Of a DNA stretch of 64,000 nucleotides, positions 1-10,644 are shown piece by piece (position 1 is the stretch's first letter; the number at the start of each line of letters is the position of its first letter). The stretch is taken from NCBI GenBank assembly GCA_036346225.1, contig JARFIW010000831.1, positions 930,001-994,000 on the forward strand, read 5' to 3'. Origin of the DNA: Platerodrilus igneus. Lineage: Eukaryota; Arthropoda; Insecta; Coleoptera; Lycidae. The translations under genes and the position numbers were made by a program. The notes under the pieces were generated by a model. The model was not told the origin of the DNA. It worked only from the letters and a program-made list of their open reading frames with translations, and searched no databases.

Positions 1-129
1 AGGGGACTGTGTAGGCTAGCTCAGAACATAACTTAAATCTGATGATTATTATAAACAACTACAGGTGTTGGCTGTGAAATATTTTTAACTAATGTTGATT
101 GTGCGAATTGATATATTGGAAAAACTATT

Positions 130-490
130 AATTTGACAAATGTTCAAGCGCTGGGTGGCATCCACATGCTGCTTACCCCCCTTCACACACCCTACATGTA
201 AGTTTCCAACGCTTCACCCGAAGGTACTACATTGGCCAGGAAGCGAGTTTTTTACCTGAAAAATTTTGAATTTTGCTGAACCCTTGCTGTTTCAAACAAG
301 GTAGGGATCTTTAACGTGCGTGACAACACTCACACGCGGGAACTCCATTTTACCTCTCATCCAAACGAGGTCGTATTTTTGTGAAAAATGCTCGCCTAAC
401 AGTTTTCAAGCGGACCGTATCGGGATTCGAACCCGGAACCTTGGGCGTAAAGTCACATGCATACCAACTACGCCACCGAACCGCTCCCCT
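130..490 (-). repeat. tRNA-headed SINE
   Basis: Reading the minus strand, an RNA polymerase III promoter is visible: a box A match (TGGCGTAGTTGG, 475-464) and a perfect box B (GGTTCGAATCC, 433-423). The D-stem pairs, but the anticodon arm does not, so this is a tRNA-derived head and not a working tRNA. Downstream (about 400-170) is a body containing an 'ACGTTAAAGATCCC'-type block (319-304), which I recall from deeply conserved central domains of invertebrate SINEs; which named domain it is I cannot say. The 3' limit is uncertain, since no clear tail or target duplication was found. It would be transcribed by Pol III and mobilised by a partner LINE. Alternative: a tRNA pseudogene next to an unrelated repeat. 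Confidence 0.6.
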
Positions 491-888
491 TCACATACCA
501 GTGCATATTGGGAAAATAGGCTATATAACTGTAAAACAATAGAAAGTGACCGAATTGCATCTAACAAGAAAGAACAGCGAATATGTTCAAAGACAACAAA
601 CATATAGACGAAAAAAATTGTTCAAAGCATATGTGTGGAGCACAGCATAGTATGTCTAAAATAGGAGCAGTAGGAAAAGCAGACAGAAAGAAATAGAAGC
701 CTTCTGGAATGTTGTGCTTCAGATGTATTACAATGATAGCAAGTAGACAAGGTTAATAACAAATACGTTATGGAAATAGTAGAGGAATAAAAATATCTGT
801 AGTAAGCAAAAAAAAATTGGAGAAATAGAAAGGCAGGATACGTTCTAAGGCATTTTTGGGGATTTGTACAGGATATATTACAAGCAGA

Positions 889-1050
889 GTTAGGAAAAAA
901 GAAGTATAGGTAGACCGAGACCATGCTTTTACACTCAGATAGTGATAGATGCAGGCTGTGCAAACTTCATGGAAATGTGTAGGTTAGTTCAGAATAGGAA
1001 ACAATGAGGGTACGCGTCTAACCAGTTCCAGGACTGAAGACCTATTGATT
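889..1050 (+). repeat. dispersed repeat, copy 1 (inverted partner at 26.8 kb)
   Basis: This stretch recurs in inverse orientation near 26.8-26.97 kb, including the shared blocks around 'GTAGACCGAGA', 'ATAGTGATAGATGCAG' and 'AGGAAACAATGAGGGTACGC'. Joined frames give a short arginine-rich coding look, so it is probably the 3' part of a non-LTR or other transposon ORF; the family is not recognised. Flanking 500-890 and 1050-1430 show nothing I can name. Confidence 0.5.
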
Positions 1051-1473
1051 ATGTATCGGCAGAGGTTCAGATTGTCATAGCGAAAAGGCATCTTATCTCT
1101 ATATCAAGATTCATGACATCTGCGATCACACTTTCCTAAAATTTAAAGTGACGAGATCACTCTATCTATGCTGTAGTAAGTGTCAATTTTTTATTTGCAT
1201 ATTTATCTCCACGAACTTGGTTTTTCTTGCATGGTAAAATCTAAAACTTTTAAGTTCATTAACTATGTTCAATAATGGTTGTAGATCATTCAGACTCTAG
1301 ACATGATCTTATAATAATTAGAATAACCCCATTATCTTTGATATTTAGCTCTATACTTTTCAAGGCCTATTTGAAAATTTTGTCCGAATATAAATTGAAC
1401 AAAAAGACGAGAGGATGCAAACCTGTCGAACTCCACGTTAGTTGTTGATATTAATCATGATTTTGTTTTCCAC

Positions 1474-1650
1474 CTTAAGGACGGTTTGACGCAGCTGTAA
1501 CTTCTTTTCTATTCTGTGCAATTCTAAAAAGTTCTACATACCCTTCACAACCTAAATTTTTAATAATTTGACTAATGTAGCTTGGTCTAGGTCTTCCTAT
1601 ACTCTTCAATCTCTTTCTTATCTACCTGGCTCTACATAGATATTAGCAAC
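1474..1650 (-). pseudogene. RTE-like retrotransposon, short C-terminal fragment
   Basis: This 0.18 kb piece is a diverged second copy of the sequence at 1831-2000: both contain the same C-terminal block of the reverse transcriptase ORF and its stop region ('TTTGACGCA..CT', 'CTTTTCTATTCTGTGC', 'CATACCCTTCAC'). It lies in the same orientation about 355 bp downstream of that copy. It is either a tandem 3' duplication or an independent 5'-truncated insertion; divergence favours separate insertions. Confidence 0.55.
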
Positions 1651-1830
1651 CTGAGGGTTGTTGAAGAACTCCAACATGTTTACATGATTCCCATTTATAA
1701 GGAAATAAAATATTGCCTGGTTATCTCCTGCCAACATGCCAAACTGCTAACTAATTGTGAGGTATGTCATGGTGACATTTAGTTAGCTGATTTTTATTTA
1801 TTAATTTTTTTCTTTTGTTTTCGAACTTAC

Positions 1831-3110
1831 TTAAGGTCTGTTTGACGCAACTCTAAATTCTTTTCTATTCTGTGCTAGTCTAAAAAGGTCTGCATACCCT
1901 TCACCACCTAAGTCTCTAATAATTTGACTAATATAGCTTTGACTAGGTTTTCCTACTCTATTTTTATTTGGTAGTCTATAATCTAAGACCTTACTAAATA
2001 ATCCCTCATGTGTTAACTGGTGCCCTATTATTCTATCTCTCCCGACCTTTAATTTTTTCCATATACTAGGTTCCTCACCTATCCTTCTATAAATTTCCTC
2101 ATTTGTTACTCTATCTGTCCAACTAATCTTTAACATTCTCCTATAACACCAAGTTTCAAAAGCTTCTACCTTTTTCTTATTTACCTCTTTAATTGTCCAA
2201 GTCTCAATACCGTATAATAGAACACTCCATACGTACGACTTTAAGAAACTTTTAAATTATCTAAGCTAATACTATTAGCTATTAGTAAGTCTTTCTTTTT
2301 AAAAACATTTTTCTAGCTTGAGCTATTCTAGCTACTATATCCCTTCTGCTACGTCCGTCCTTTATAATTATACTACCTAAATCGCAAAATTTGTCCTCCT
2401 CCTAACTCGGTATTATCTATTTTTAATTTTGGTTTGGAACCAGGCTGTAACTCACTTGTCATTATCTTTGTCTTTCATGAGTTAATTCTCATATTATAGT
2501 TACTTTGTAGTATCTCATCTAAAAAATTTAAAAACTCTCTTAACTCTTTTCTAGACTCTGCTATAATGGCTATATCATCTGCAAAACGTAACATGTCTAT
2601 TTTCTGTCTTTGTACACTAATATCTATCTCTTTCCTCTATCTAGCTAAGTGTAAAGCTTCCTCAATATAAACATTAAAAATCAAGGGAGACAGTACGCAA
2701 CCCTGTCTAACATCATTTCTAACCTTAGCTTCCTTTTCTATTTCATCAAATCTAATTACTACGCTTTGGTTTTTATATAGACTGTAAATAATTTTTCTAT
2801 CCCTATGAGAGATTCCTATTTTTTGCAAAACCCTGAACATAACAATCCAATTAACCCTATCAAATGCTTTTTCTAAATCTACAAACGCGAAATGAGTATT
2901 TTTATTTTTTTGTAATCTTTTTTCGATAATTACCCTAATCATTAGTATCGGTTCTCTAGTCCCTCTGTCTTTACGAAAACCATATTAGTCTTCGCCTAAA
3001 TAATTTTCAGTCAAAGCTTCTACTCTGTCTTTAACTATTGTTGTTACTATTTTGGAAGCGTGAGAAGTTAAATTAACCGTTCTAAAATTCTCAGACAAAA
3101 AAAAATTATC
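1831..3110 (-). pseudogene. RTE-like non-LTR retrotransposon reverse transcriptase, 5'-truncated and broken
   Basis: Minus-strand fragments in several frames give successive RT blocks: a palm-core segment with 'FVDLEKAFDRVNW' (about 2885-2845), 'RQGCVLSPLIFNVYIEEAL' (about 2720-2660), an intact FADD catalytic motif (about 2590-2576), and a C-terminal 'GIETWTIKEVNKKK...RRMLKISW' block (about 2215-2115) followed by a ~100-residue tail ending at 1831. These are typical of the RTE-type elements common in insects. The endonuclease half is missing here, but a matching 5' piece lies on the plus strand at 7.4-8.2 kb. Several frameshifts and a stop near 2990 make it inactive. It would copy its RNA at a nicked genomic site. 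Confidence 0.8.
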
Positions 3111-3119
3111 TATTATTTT

Positions 3120-5080
3120 ATTATTATTATTTTATTATTTTTTTCAAATATACTATGGCATTTAGCTGCTTGGCACCAGTTTAAATTTTAGATTAATCAA
3201 ATGTGTTTGTCGTTCAGCTCTAGTTGTTGAAGCGTATAATTGACAAAACAGACAAAAATATATTTGCGTCGGTTCTGACATTTCTGTATGATAGTGCGGT
3301 ATCAAACAACATCAGGCTGTTATGGAGATCAAATGGGTACATTTTATGGATTTTGAAGCAAAGCATTTGGAGGAATACTGTCAATTGGTAGTTCATCAAG
3401 CTGATGAGGTAGTAATTATTACTTTTGGGAAGAGGCTTCTAATGAGTAAATATGAATTTTAACTAGTACTTTAGTATCGTACCTGTGTTGTAGATAAAAT
3501 TTAACAGGTAGTGATATTTGACATAATTATCATATCCTAAAAGAAGTTATTTGCTATAAATTTTTTTATACCTTCAAAAACTTCAAGTGTGCGATTTTAT
3601 TGAAGAGATACACTTTTAAAAATATGTTTAATTTGTATACAATGTGTATATTATTTTAATTATTTTCTATATATTATTGAAATGATCTGTTTGAAGGATG
3701 AAAGGCTATCCAGGCATGTATAAAATATACAAGCCGAATCTATGGCGAAAGCGCTACAAGTTATTCAATAAAGATGTTCAGCAGCAAGCAGTATATTCTT
3801 TTAAGAGATGAAATAGCTTAGAGAAAGGTTGTTAAGGGTAAAATGAGCGTTACGTTAACAAATTTTAATTTGCCCTGTAGGGGCGATTGTCCTGTGCCAA
3901 TAAGAGGGTGTGTCAGCTTACGCAGTGGTGCAGGAATGGGTTCCTATAGAAGAAATTCTAAATAAAAATGGAAAAATTTGGAATAAAAATAATAAAATGG
4001 CGGAAATACAATAAACTAAGTTACACTATCACTTACCATGAAAGGTTTTTGCCCTTTGGTATAATTGAGGTGCCCCAATCAGTCTGTCACAGCAATTCAT
4101 TTGATATTATTCCTACACGTAAAACGTGTTTTCCGCATAGGGTTTTTAAATTTTCTTATTATACTTTAACATTTTCTAAATCACCTTAAAACACTTATTA
4201 AATTTTTGGTATAGTTAAATAAGATTGTAAAATAAAATGCCTTTCAAATACGATTCCATCACTGGAGTAGCTAAATATTCTTTAGAAATGTGTCTGGTTA
4301 CATATTTTTTAAATAAATTCAAATAAAATTCAACCTAAACTTAATCTGTATTAACATTACATAATTTCAATATAAACATATAATATACCTTCCTTTAAAA
4401 AAGCTAAATTTCTTAAGCTCACTCTGGTCAGGTATTACTAAAAGGAATCCTAAAAAGACATTAAATCTAATAAATCAATCATTTTAGCATTACTCCAAAT
4501 TTTTCATCTGCTTTATTAAATTACATGACATTTATAAATCTCAATTTATGATAATGTTATTATAACAAAAATAGCAAAAAGTTATATCCCCACTTTTTCG
4601 TAATCTGTTCATTCTCCATTCCAAGATACTCTAACATTAATATACACTAGTTCCGTCGCTAGTTAGTCCAATACAAAAATTGTTTTCACTTTAATTCCTT
4701 ATTACATAAATACACACAATTAACATTTTCAGTTCATACATACATAACTACTCACAGTTTTATTTCAATTCTTTAAACCTGAAAATGTCCAGAGATCTTC
4801 AGCGTTTCAATTCCAGCTAACACAACTACTTTAACTCAACACAATCCATCTATTTGAGCTATCTTCGCAGGTAGCCCTTTTATTACAGCATACACAAGTT
4901 TTCAAAGTTCCACGCATGGTTAACCTCCTTGTCAAATCTGCAAGCAAAGTCCTACAGAAGCTCGTGCACCGTGTAAATTTTCAGCTGCGGAGAATGCCAT
5001 GTTACATACTTGAAGGTGGTATCTTCCAACGTTACTTTTAACTTAACCGCATCAACTACCAAATGCTGCTCTCATTTTCC
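3120..5080. other. AT-rich stretch without recognisable feature
   Basis: No convincing coding region, RNA gene or named repeat was seen. A short AT microsatellite-like run lies near 3110-3150. The longest open frame (3968-4189) has no recognisable motif and biased composition, so I treat it as chance. Confidence 0.4.
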
Positions 5081-5137
5081 CCTTCTTCTTAAGCTTCTTT
5101 GGGAATTAAACCACTGATAGTTTTTAAAATGATCTTT

Positions 5138-5175
5138 ATTTACGTTTCGATCCATGACCTAGGATCGTTGTCAAA
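5138..5175 (-). ncRNA. hammerhead-like motif (degenerate)
   Basis: On the minus strand a stem II (CGATCC/GGATCG) is followed directly by GAAAC and GT, as in Penelope hammerheads. The CUGANGA core is degenerate (TTGACAA), so self-cleavage is doubtful. The right arm copy (5503-5540, plus) has the same layout with GAAAT. Confidence 0.4.
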
Positions 5176-5502
5176 ATAATAAAAACTTCAAGTTTGACGT
5201 TTATGACATAAATTGAAGGTTACTTTGATTTATTGATGTTTGAAATATTTGATTTGAGTACACTAAGCGAAAATGTTTAAAGTTTAAAAAAAATGATTGT
5301 CTTCAAATCAGCTGATTTCACGTTAAGCGTATTGGCTACCTTAGGAAAGTCGATCCCAGGTCGCAACACAAATTGAAGGCAATCATTTTTTTAAACTTTA
5401 AACATTTTTGCTTAGTGTACCCAAATCAAATATTTCAAACATCAATAAATCAAAGTAACCTTCAATTTATGTCATAAACGTCAAGCTTGAAGTTTTTATT
5501 AT

Positions 5503-5540
5503 TTTGACAACGATCCTAGGTCATGGATCGAAATGTAAAT
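5503..5540 (+). ncRNA. hammerhead-like motif (degenerate), inverted partner
   Basis: Mirror of the motif at 5138-5175. Stem II pairs, the 3' core reads GAAAT instead of GAAAC, and the 5' core is TTGACAA. Probably inactive. Confidence 0.35.
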
Positions 5541-5593
5541 AAAGATCATTTTAAAAACTATCAGTGGTTTAATTCCCAAAGAAGCTTAAGAAG

Positions 5594-7384
5594 AATGCTA
5601 AACAAACCACAACAAACATACAGGGAGTATTCACTTTCCCCTTGTTACAACTTGGTACATATACGTTTTTGATGTTTTTTTGTTACCGGTTTGCGAATAA
5701 TTAATTCGTTTCTACAATGAATCTAATTATTGTCATATAACTCCCACCTATTTCTTATGCTTAATCAGATATTTTTGTCATTGTGTAAGTCTTTCTATTG
5801 GGTTTATGAAATATATCCCAGAAAAGCACTTGTGGTATCATATGATTTACTCAGATACACGTTTGATTTTCCTTCTCTTCAGCAATATAAAATAATTACA
5901 CTGTATTGTATTGAAATGATTAAATTATATCTACAATTTCATACCCGTGAATTTCCCCATCTCAACTCTTTAGTTTTTACATTGTATTGCAACTATGTAT
6001 CGAAACTATGTAACATTGATTCTAATTTATCTTATTAAAATTTGTATAATGGCCCTCCCATATTTGAGGCAATTTTATAATTCTAAAGCTTTCTTAAAAT
6101 GACATAATTTTGTTACGAAAATTTACTGAATTAAATATTTTGTATACATTTTTTGTGGTTTGAAATATTTTACGAATCTACGTTCCGTTCCAATATGTAT
6201 TTAACAGAGGTAGAATGTTACGGTTGTGGTTTTTATGTTTACAATTTTAATAGACTAACAATTTATTAAAGTGGTTTGCTTACCGTATGCCACTATTCAT
6301 GAAATTAGAAATATTCGCGGTGCTTCAATAGTAAATTGTTCGCTTTAGATTAACTTTTCCTCTTTTTGCATCAGATTTTTTTAACGTAAGGTCCAAGTGC
6401 TACAAGGTAGAACACTAGTTCAGCAATTTTTTAAATAACTAGTACTTAAATTGAAAAAAGAAGATACAGACACTCAAGGACAAATTGTATTTTCTAAAAA
6501 AGATAAAAGTAAAGTAATCGAGTGCCTTAGCTATTTACCAAATGAGAATATCTCATTGATCATTTAAACTTACGAGTCATTGCCAAAAATTATTAGGAAG
6601 AAACAAGAAGGTCGTCCCAAAAATTTAGAAACAATTTGCCTGGTCTCGATCTTGCTGATGATTTTGTAAGAAGTTATACGGATAATTTAGCACCGCGAAT
6701 ATGAAAAAATATGAAGTGATCACGAGTCACTGTTTGATACAAAGATATTTATTTTTATTTTAATCACTAGATAAAGCTTTAAATTTTAATCATTTTTCTA
6801 CTATTATAATGCGGTTTAAAATTAAATCGCCAACATAAATATTTAAATTTGACGCTAAAATATAGCCGACTTTTAAAGCAACATTTAAATCTATATGTTA
6901 TAACTTGAATGCGCATTTTTTTTTGAAAATAAGGCAAGCGTCTCAATTCTATTAAGAAACAGAAAAGAGCTTTCTTAATAGTTATAAATACTTTGGTACA
7001 CATTCTGAATATGGTATACAATTTATAACCCAGTACAATTATTTCATTATAATTTATAATATAATTGACGATAAATATTTTACTGTTTTTGCTGTTGCTT
7101 CGTAACAGATAATCAATCACTTCTGGAATGTTGCGAATAAGATCAAGTTGTAACTATGTACTATTTGTTAGTTTTTCACGGATCTTTGATCATCCTGTTA
7201 TAATTGTACAGGTACTGAAACTGCATTCTGTATGAAGGACATTTCCAGTAGTGAGTGCAAGATTAAAAAATTAATACACTTCAGTTGTATACTATACCGT
7301 TATAAATGTTTGTGAAGATATTTAGTTTACCTACGAGTGTAAGCCGTTTTGAACAGAACTGCACGTTGAAAAAGTTCTAGAATA
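5594..7384. other. AT-rich stretch without recognisable feature
   Basis: Open frames at 5730-6038 and 6779-7120 (minus) are AT-rich and hydrophobic, with no motif I know. No repeat partner was found elsewhere in the window by eye. Confidence 0.35.
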
Positions 7385-8260
7385 CTAAAACGGAACGGAT
7401 AGAATGGCTTGCGTGTTTCAGTGAGCTAACCAAATCAGTGGTGTCGTTAGTGAGGAACCAGACTAAGGCAGGCCCCGAAAGAGGGCAGCAGCTCTTTCGG
7501 TACTTAGGGTGCAGACACCATAGGGGTTGGTATGGTGTTCTAAGACACTACTGAGATACGGAGGGCAACGGGAAATCATCACCTTACTTCCCAAGTACAC
7601 AGTGTACTACAATAGTTATTTAAGATGATGGCATTCTATAGGGTAGAAATTCCGGAGTTAATATAGTCCCCCATTTGGATCTTCCAGGAGGGACTACTTC
7701 GGAGAATATGATCGGCAAACACAATAACAAGAAAAGAAGAACCGGTTCTATGAGTCGGGGTGTGGAATGTTAAACGCATGAAGCAAGTAGCAGGTATAGG
7801 ATTTGAAAATGGAAAGGGATATGTTAGTATTAGATATAACTAGCGATGTTCAGCGGACAGGAGGAGGTGTGGGAGGGAGTGTTGATGAGTAGACTATAGG
7901 ATAGGAAAAAGGTAAGAAGGAAATTTGAGTGTGAGAATAATTACGCGGAAAAGATAGGGCACTGTAAAAAACTACTTACAAACGAAAAGAAAGAGTACTA
8001 TGCCTAGATTAAAATCTAAACCAGTACATACAGTAATAATACAAAAATACATACTCACTTCTAGCTACAGTGAGGAAGAGTTAGAAGTGATCTACAAAGA
8101 TATCGAAAACTTGATAAGATTTCTAAAAGGACATACAAATTTAATAATTACTAGAAATTTTAATGCAGTGGTAGGTTAGGGTAGGTAAGGAGCGGAAGTA
8201 GGTTTATTTGGTTTAAGCATGATGACAGGAGAAATAAGGTTGGTGCAACAAAAATAATTT
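7385..8260 (+). pseudogene. RTE-like non-LTR retrotransposon, 5' UTR and endonuclease fragment
   Basis: The 7385-7740 segment is moderately GC-rich and reads like the 5' leader of RTE-type elements ('GGAGGGCAACGGGAAATCATC', blocks around 7560-7610). It is followed by the start of the ORF ('NVKRMKQVAG' near 7769) and, at about 8010-8180, an apurinic-type endonuclease piece containing 'EEELEVIYKDIENLIRFLKG..NLIITRNFNAVVG'. In that block the usual catalytic 'GDFNA' reads 'TRNFNA'. Multiple stops and frameshifts follow. It complements the RT-only copy at 1.8-3.1 kb on the other strand but is truncated around 8260 before the RT. Confidence 0.65.
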
Positions 8261-8337
8261 AACCATCAGAAACACGTTATTTAGGTGTTGGTTTGTGATT
8301 GAATTTGTGAATGCTGTGTATGCTTTTTTCGTATTTG

Positions 8338-8395
<58 letters not shown>

Positions 8396-8396
8396 T
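8338..8396. repeat. (TA)n microsatellite
   Basis: About 58 bp of almost pure TA repeat at the 5' edge of the LTR-like unit A1. Confidence 0.95.
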
Positions 8397-10587
8397 CGTG
8401 GAGATTATAGGTTCAGAGGCATAAATAGGGCAAGATAATAAATTTGTAACGACTGTGTATATAGGAAATAGGATCAATTTATTTACGCGCCAAATTAATT
8501 AGTTTTGACATTAAAAACGGACGGACAATAGCATACTTTTGTATTTATAAATCGGAATGTTAAATTTGCGTAACGTGTAGAAGTTTTGAAGTACGTGAAA
8601 CTCAAGGATACGCATAATTAGCTTTAATATTTTAGAAGTTGTACATCAAGCGCATCAGATAATAAACAGAGCTTTTGGGTATATAAAATCAATAATGTAA
8701 ACGCATATGTTCATTTAAACTAAATAAAGCGTTCGTTATATACAAATCCTAAGAAATTCTATAAGTTAAACAACTTGGAAAATACGCTTTTAAACGGACA
8801 GTTGCTTCACAGAAAAACCTGACAGATAAAATAACAAGTTCAAGGAACATGAAATGGACGTTCGAATATAATTCTGTAGAAATGTAGTCAACGGTCGATA
8901 CAAAATCAACGAAAACAACAGATGGTTTGGAAGCAAAGCGAGACGGAATATCCGTAGTGTAAAGCAGACAGAGAGCACATATAATAGACGTTGGGTAAAA
9001 CACTCGTTTAAAGTACGCGACAGGTTTGGAAGTCAACCACAATATCGATTTTCTGTTGCTTGAGTGGGATTGTAAAAGAGACAACAAATATGGGTTAAAC
9101 GAGGGAAGATAGTTAAAGGCTGGACATAAGAATGGAGAAATGTGTGTGATAGGTTGAATGCTAGAAATTTTCAAGAAGATTTTGACCGTTGTATTTGGTT
9201 GAGCAGTTTTCAGGCTAAAGCGACGGTGGAATGAGAATTCTCGGTTTTACAAGTTCGTTACGTACAAAATTTTTAGAATCGGTTACGATAAGGTGAGCTT
9301 TTCAACTGAAATAGGGTACAAGAGGGGTGTATCGACGAATATAAATGCACTAGGAGATGCAGTAAAGCTTTCTTTTACTTTGCTTATTCGTTCGACTTCG
9401 CTTAGCTATTATTGTAACATTCAAGTTTAAAAGTTATAAAACGGTGTTATTACAGTCAGTCGGATAGTTAATTAAACGTGTGAATTGCACAAGTGGGTGT
9501 TAATTAGTAGACGGTGCTGTAACTACATTCAATGAACTAACGGAGGGATGTTACTAAGGTAAGCGTGGAGAGAAATGATTGGAACGAGGATGCTTGGAGT
9601 TTGGTGGTTACGGAAGATGATTAGCTTGGTCTAGACAATTATCTGGGTAGAAACATTGAAGACATCTGTAGAGATTTGGATAGCGAGTGGAAATGGGTTT
9701 GATCTACGTATAGCGAAAAGGTGTATGGAAGCAACGACGAATTTTTTTGAACAACATCTCCAGAGGTGACAATGAAAAAAAGCTTACTCCAGGTAACGAA
9801 ATTAATTTCTATTGCTATTGCTTGAACATTTTGTGTTGTTATGTTGTGTTTGTGTGATTTGACACATTGGGGGTGTATTTTATGAACATAAAAGCTCATT
9901 TGAAGGGTATATGTAAAGAACAATTTGTATTTATTATTTAAAGGTGTAAATAAATGACATAAAAATTTTGATGTAAGGAGTAAACGGGTCTTTAAGGTTG
10001 TTTTAAACAAAGATGCGATGTATTTAAACATTTATAGTAACTGGGTTTATACTGAGCTCACCATAGACCAGAGTAAAAGTCAATTTAGGGTTTCAAGACG
10101 GGCCCATCTACTCACAAGAAACACAAACTGTAGAAATAAAGTAAAGTCATTAAATTTTAAAAGGTTAATGGATGAGATTGTAATATTTTATGAAGCTGTA
10201 TATCCGAATGTGTAAATATTTACTTGGAGGGAAAATTTTAATTTGTATGAATAAAAAGGTTGTATGTTTCGTTGCATTGTTTGAGTGGTACTTTTATTTG
10301 GCAGTATATGTGAAAAAGAGGGAACTTAGGATGGTAAGTATTTATGAAAAAGCAGATTTTAGAGCTAGCCGTGGTGTGCAGAAATAAGGAGGCGTTCCAG
10401 AAATTGAAATATTTTATTTTTTATTTTTAGAAAATATTTAGGTAACTTACGCCGGAACACAACTACAAAATAATCCACAGCAATATTATGACGGCCTAAC
10501 GCTGGGGCTCGGTTTCTAAAGGAATCCACAGCAACTTTTATGGTGCCCAATTTGTGGGGCGAGAATGGTTTCAAGGCTTATCCACTG

Positions 10588-10589
<2 letters not shown>
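8397..10589 (+). mobile_element. LTR-like unit A1 (probable solo LTR)
   Basis: This 2.2 kb non-coding unit is flanked by (TA)n on both sides. It is homologous along its length to 62.4-63.84 kb, and its first 170 bp match 63861-64000. It shows LTR logic: a TATA box (ATATAAAT, 9339-9346), a distal polyadenylation signal AATAAA (10250-10255) followed by the conserved GT-rich 'GGTTGTATGTTT', and a 3' end CCACTGCA at 10589 preceded by primer-binding-site-like modules. The 5' end is degraded (the sister copy starts TGACGTGG). Open frames inside (8749-9174, 9639-10031, 10018-10387) are not conserved in the sister copy. Alternative: a non-autonomous DNA element; the PBS modules and TG/CA ends favour an LTR. 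Confidence 0.55.
10473..10589 (+). repeat. iterated LTR-end + PBS-like modules (A1)
   Basis: Two full modules and one terminal half: 'ATCCACAGCAA' plus spacer plus a tRNA-Lys-type PBS look-alike (TGACGGCCTAACGCTGGGGC near 10489; TGGTGCCCAATTTGTGGGGC at 10541-10560), then 'TCCACTGCA' directly abutting (TA)n. The reference pattern is TGGCGCCCAACGTGGGGC, the PBS for tRNA-Lys1,2. Confidence 0.55.

Positions 10590-10644
<55 letters not shown>
10590..10644. repeat. (TA)n microsatellite
   Basis: TA repeat immediately after the 3' end of unit A1. Confidence 0.95.

Larger units (their letters stand above)
5085..5593. repeat. Penelope-derived inverted repeat (arms ~224 bp)
   Basis: Left arm 5085-5308 is the near-perfect reverse complement of right arm 5370-5593; the 61 bp between them is unique. 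Both arms carry a hammerhead-like motif (5138-5175 minus, 5503-5540 plus) of the kind found in the pseudo-LTRs of Penelope-like elements. No coding sequence is present. I infer two head-to-head truncated pseudo-LTR copies, not a classical MITE, because there is no simple target duplication at the ends. As RNA or single strand it would fold into one long hairpin. Confidence 0.65.

Noticed and set aside
406..475. A functional tRNA gene on the minus strand
   Set aside because: Boxes A and B are good, but the anticodon arm and acceptor stem do not pair; treated as a SINE head.
8749..9174. 141-residue frame as a host gene
   Set aside because: Lies within unit A1, is antisense, and is not conserved in the A2 copy.
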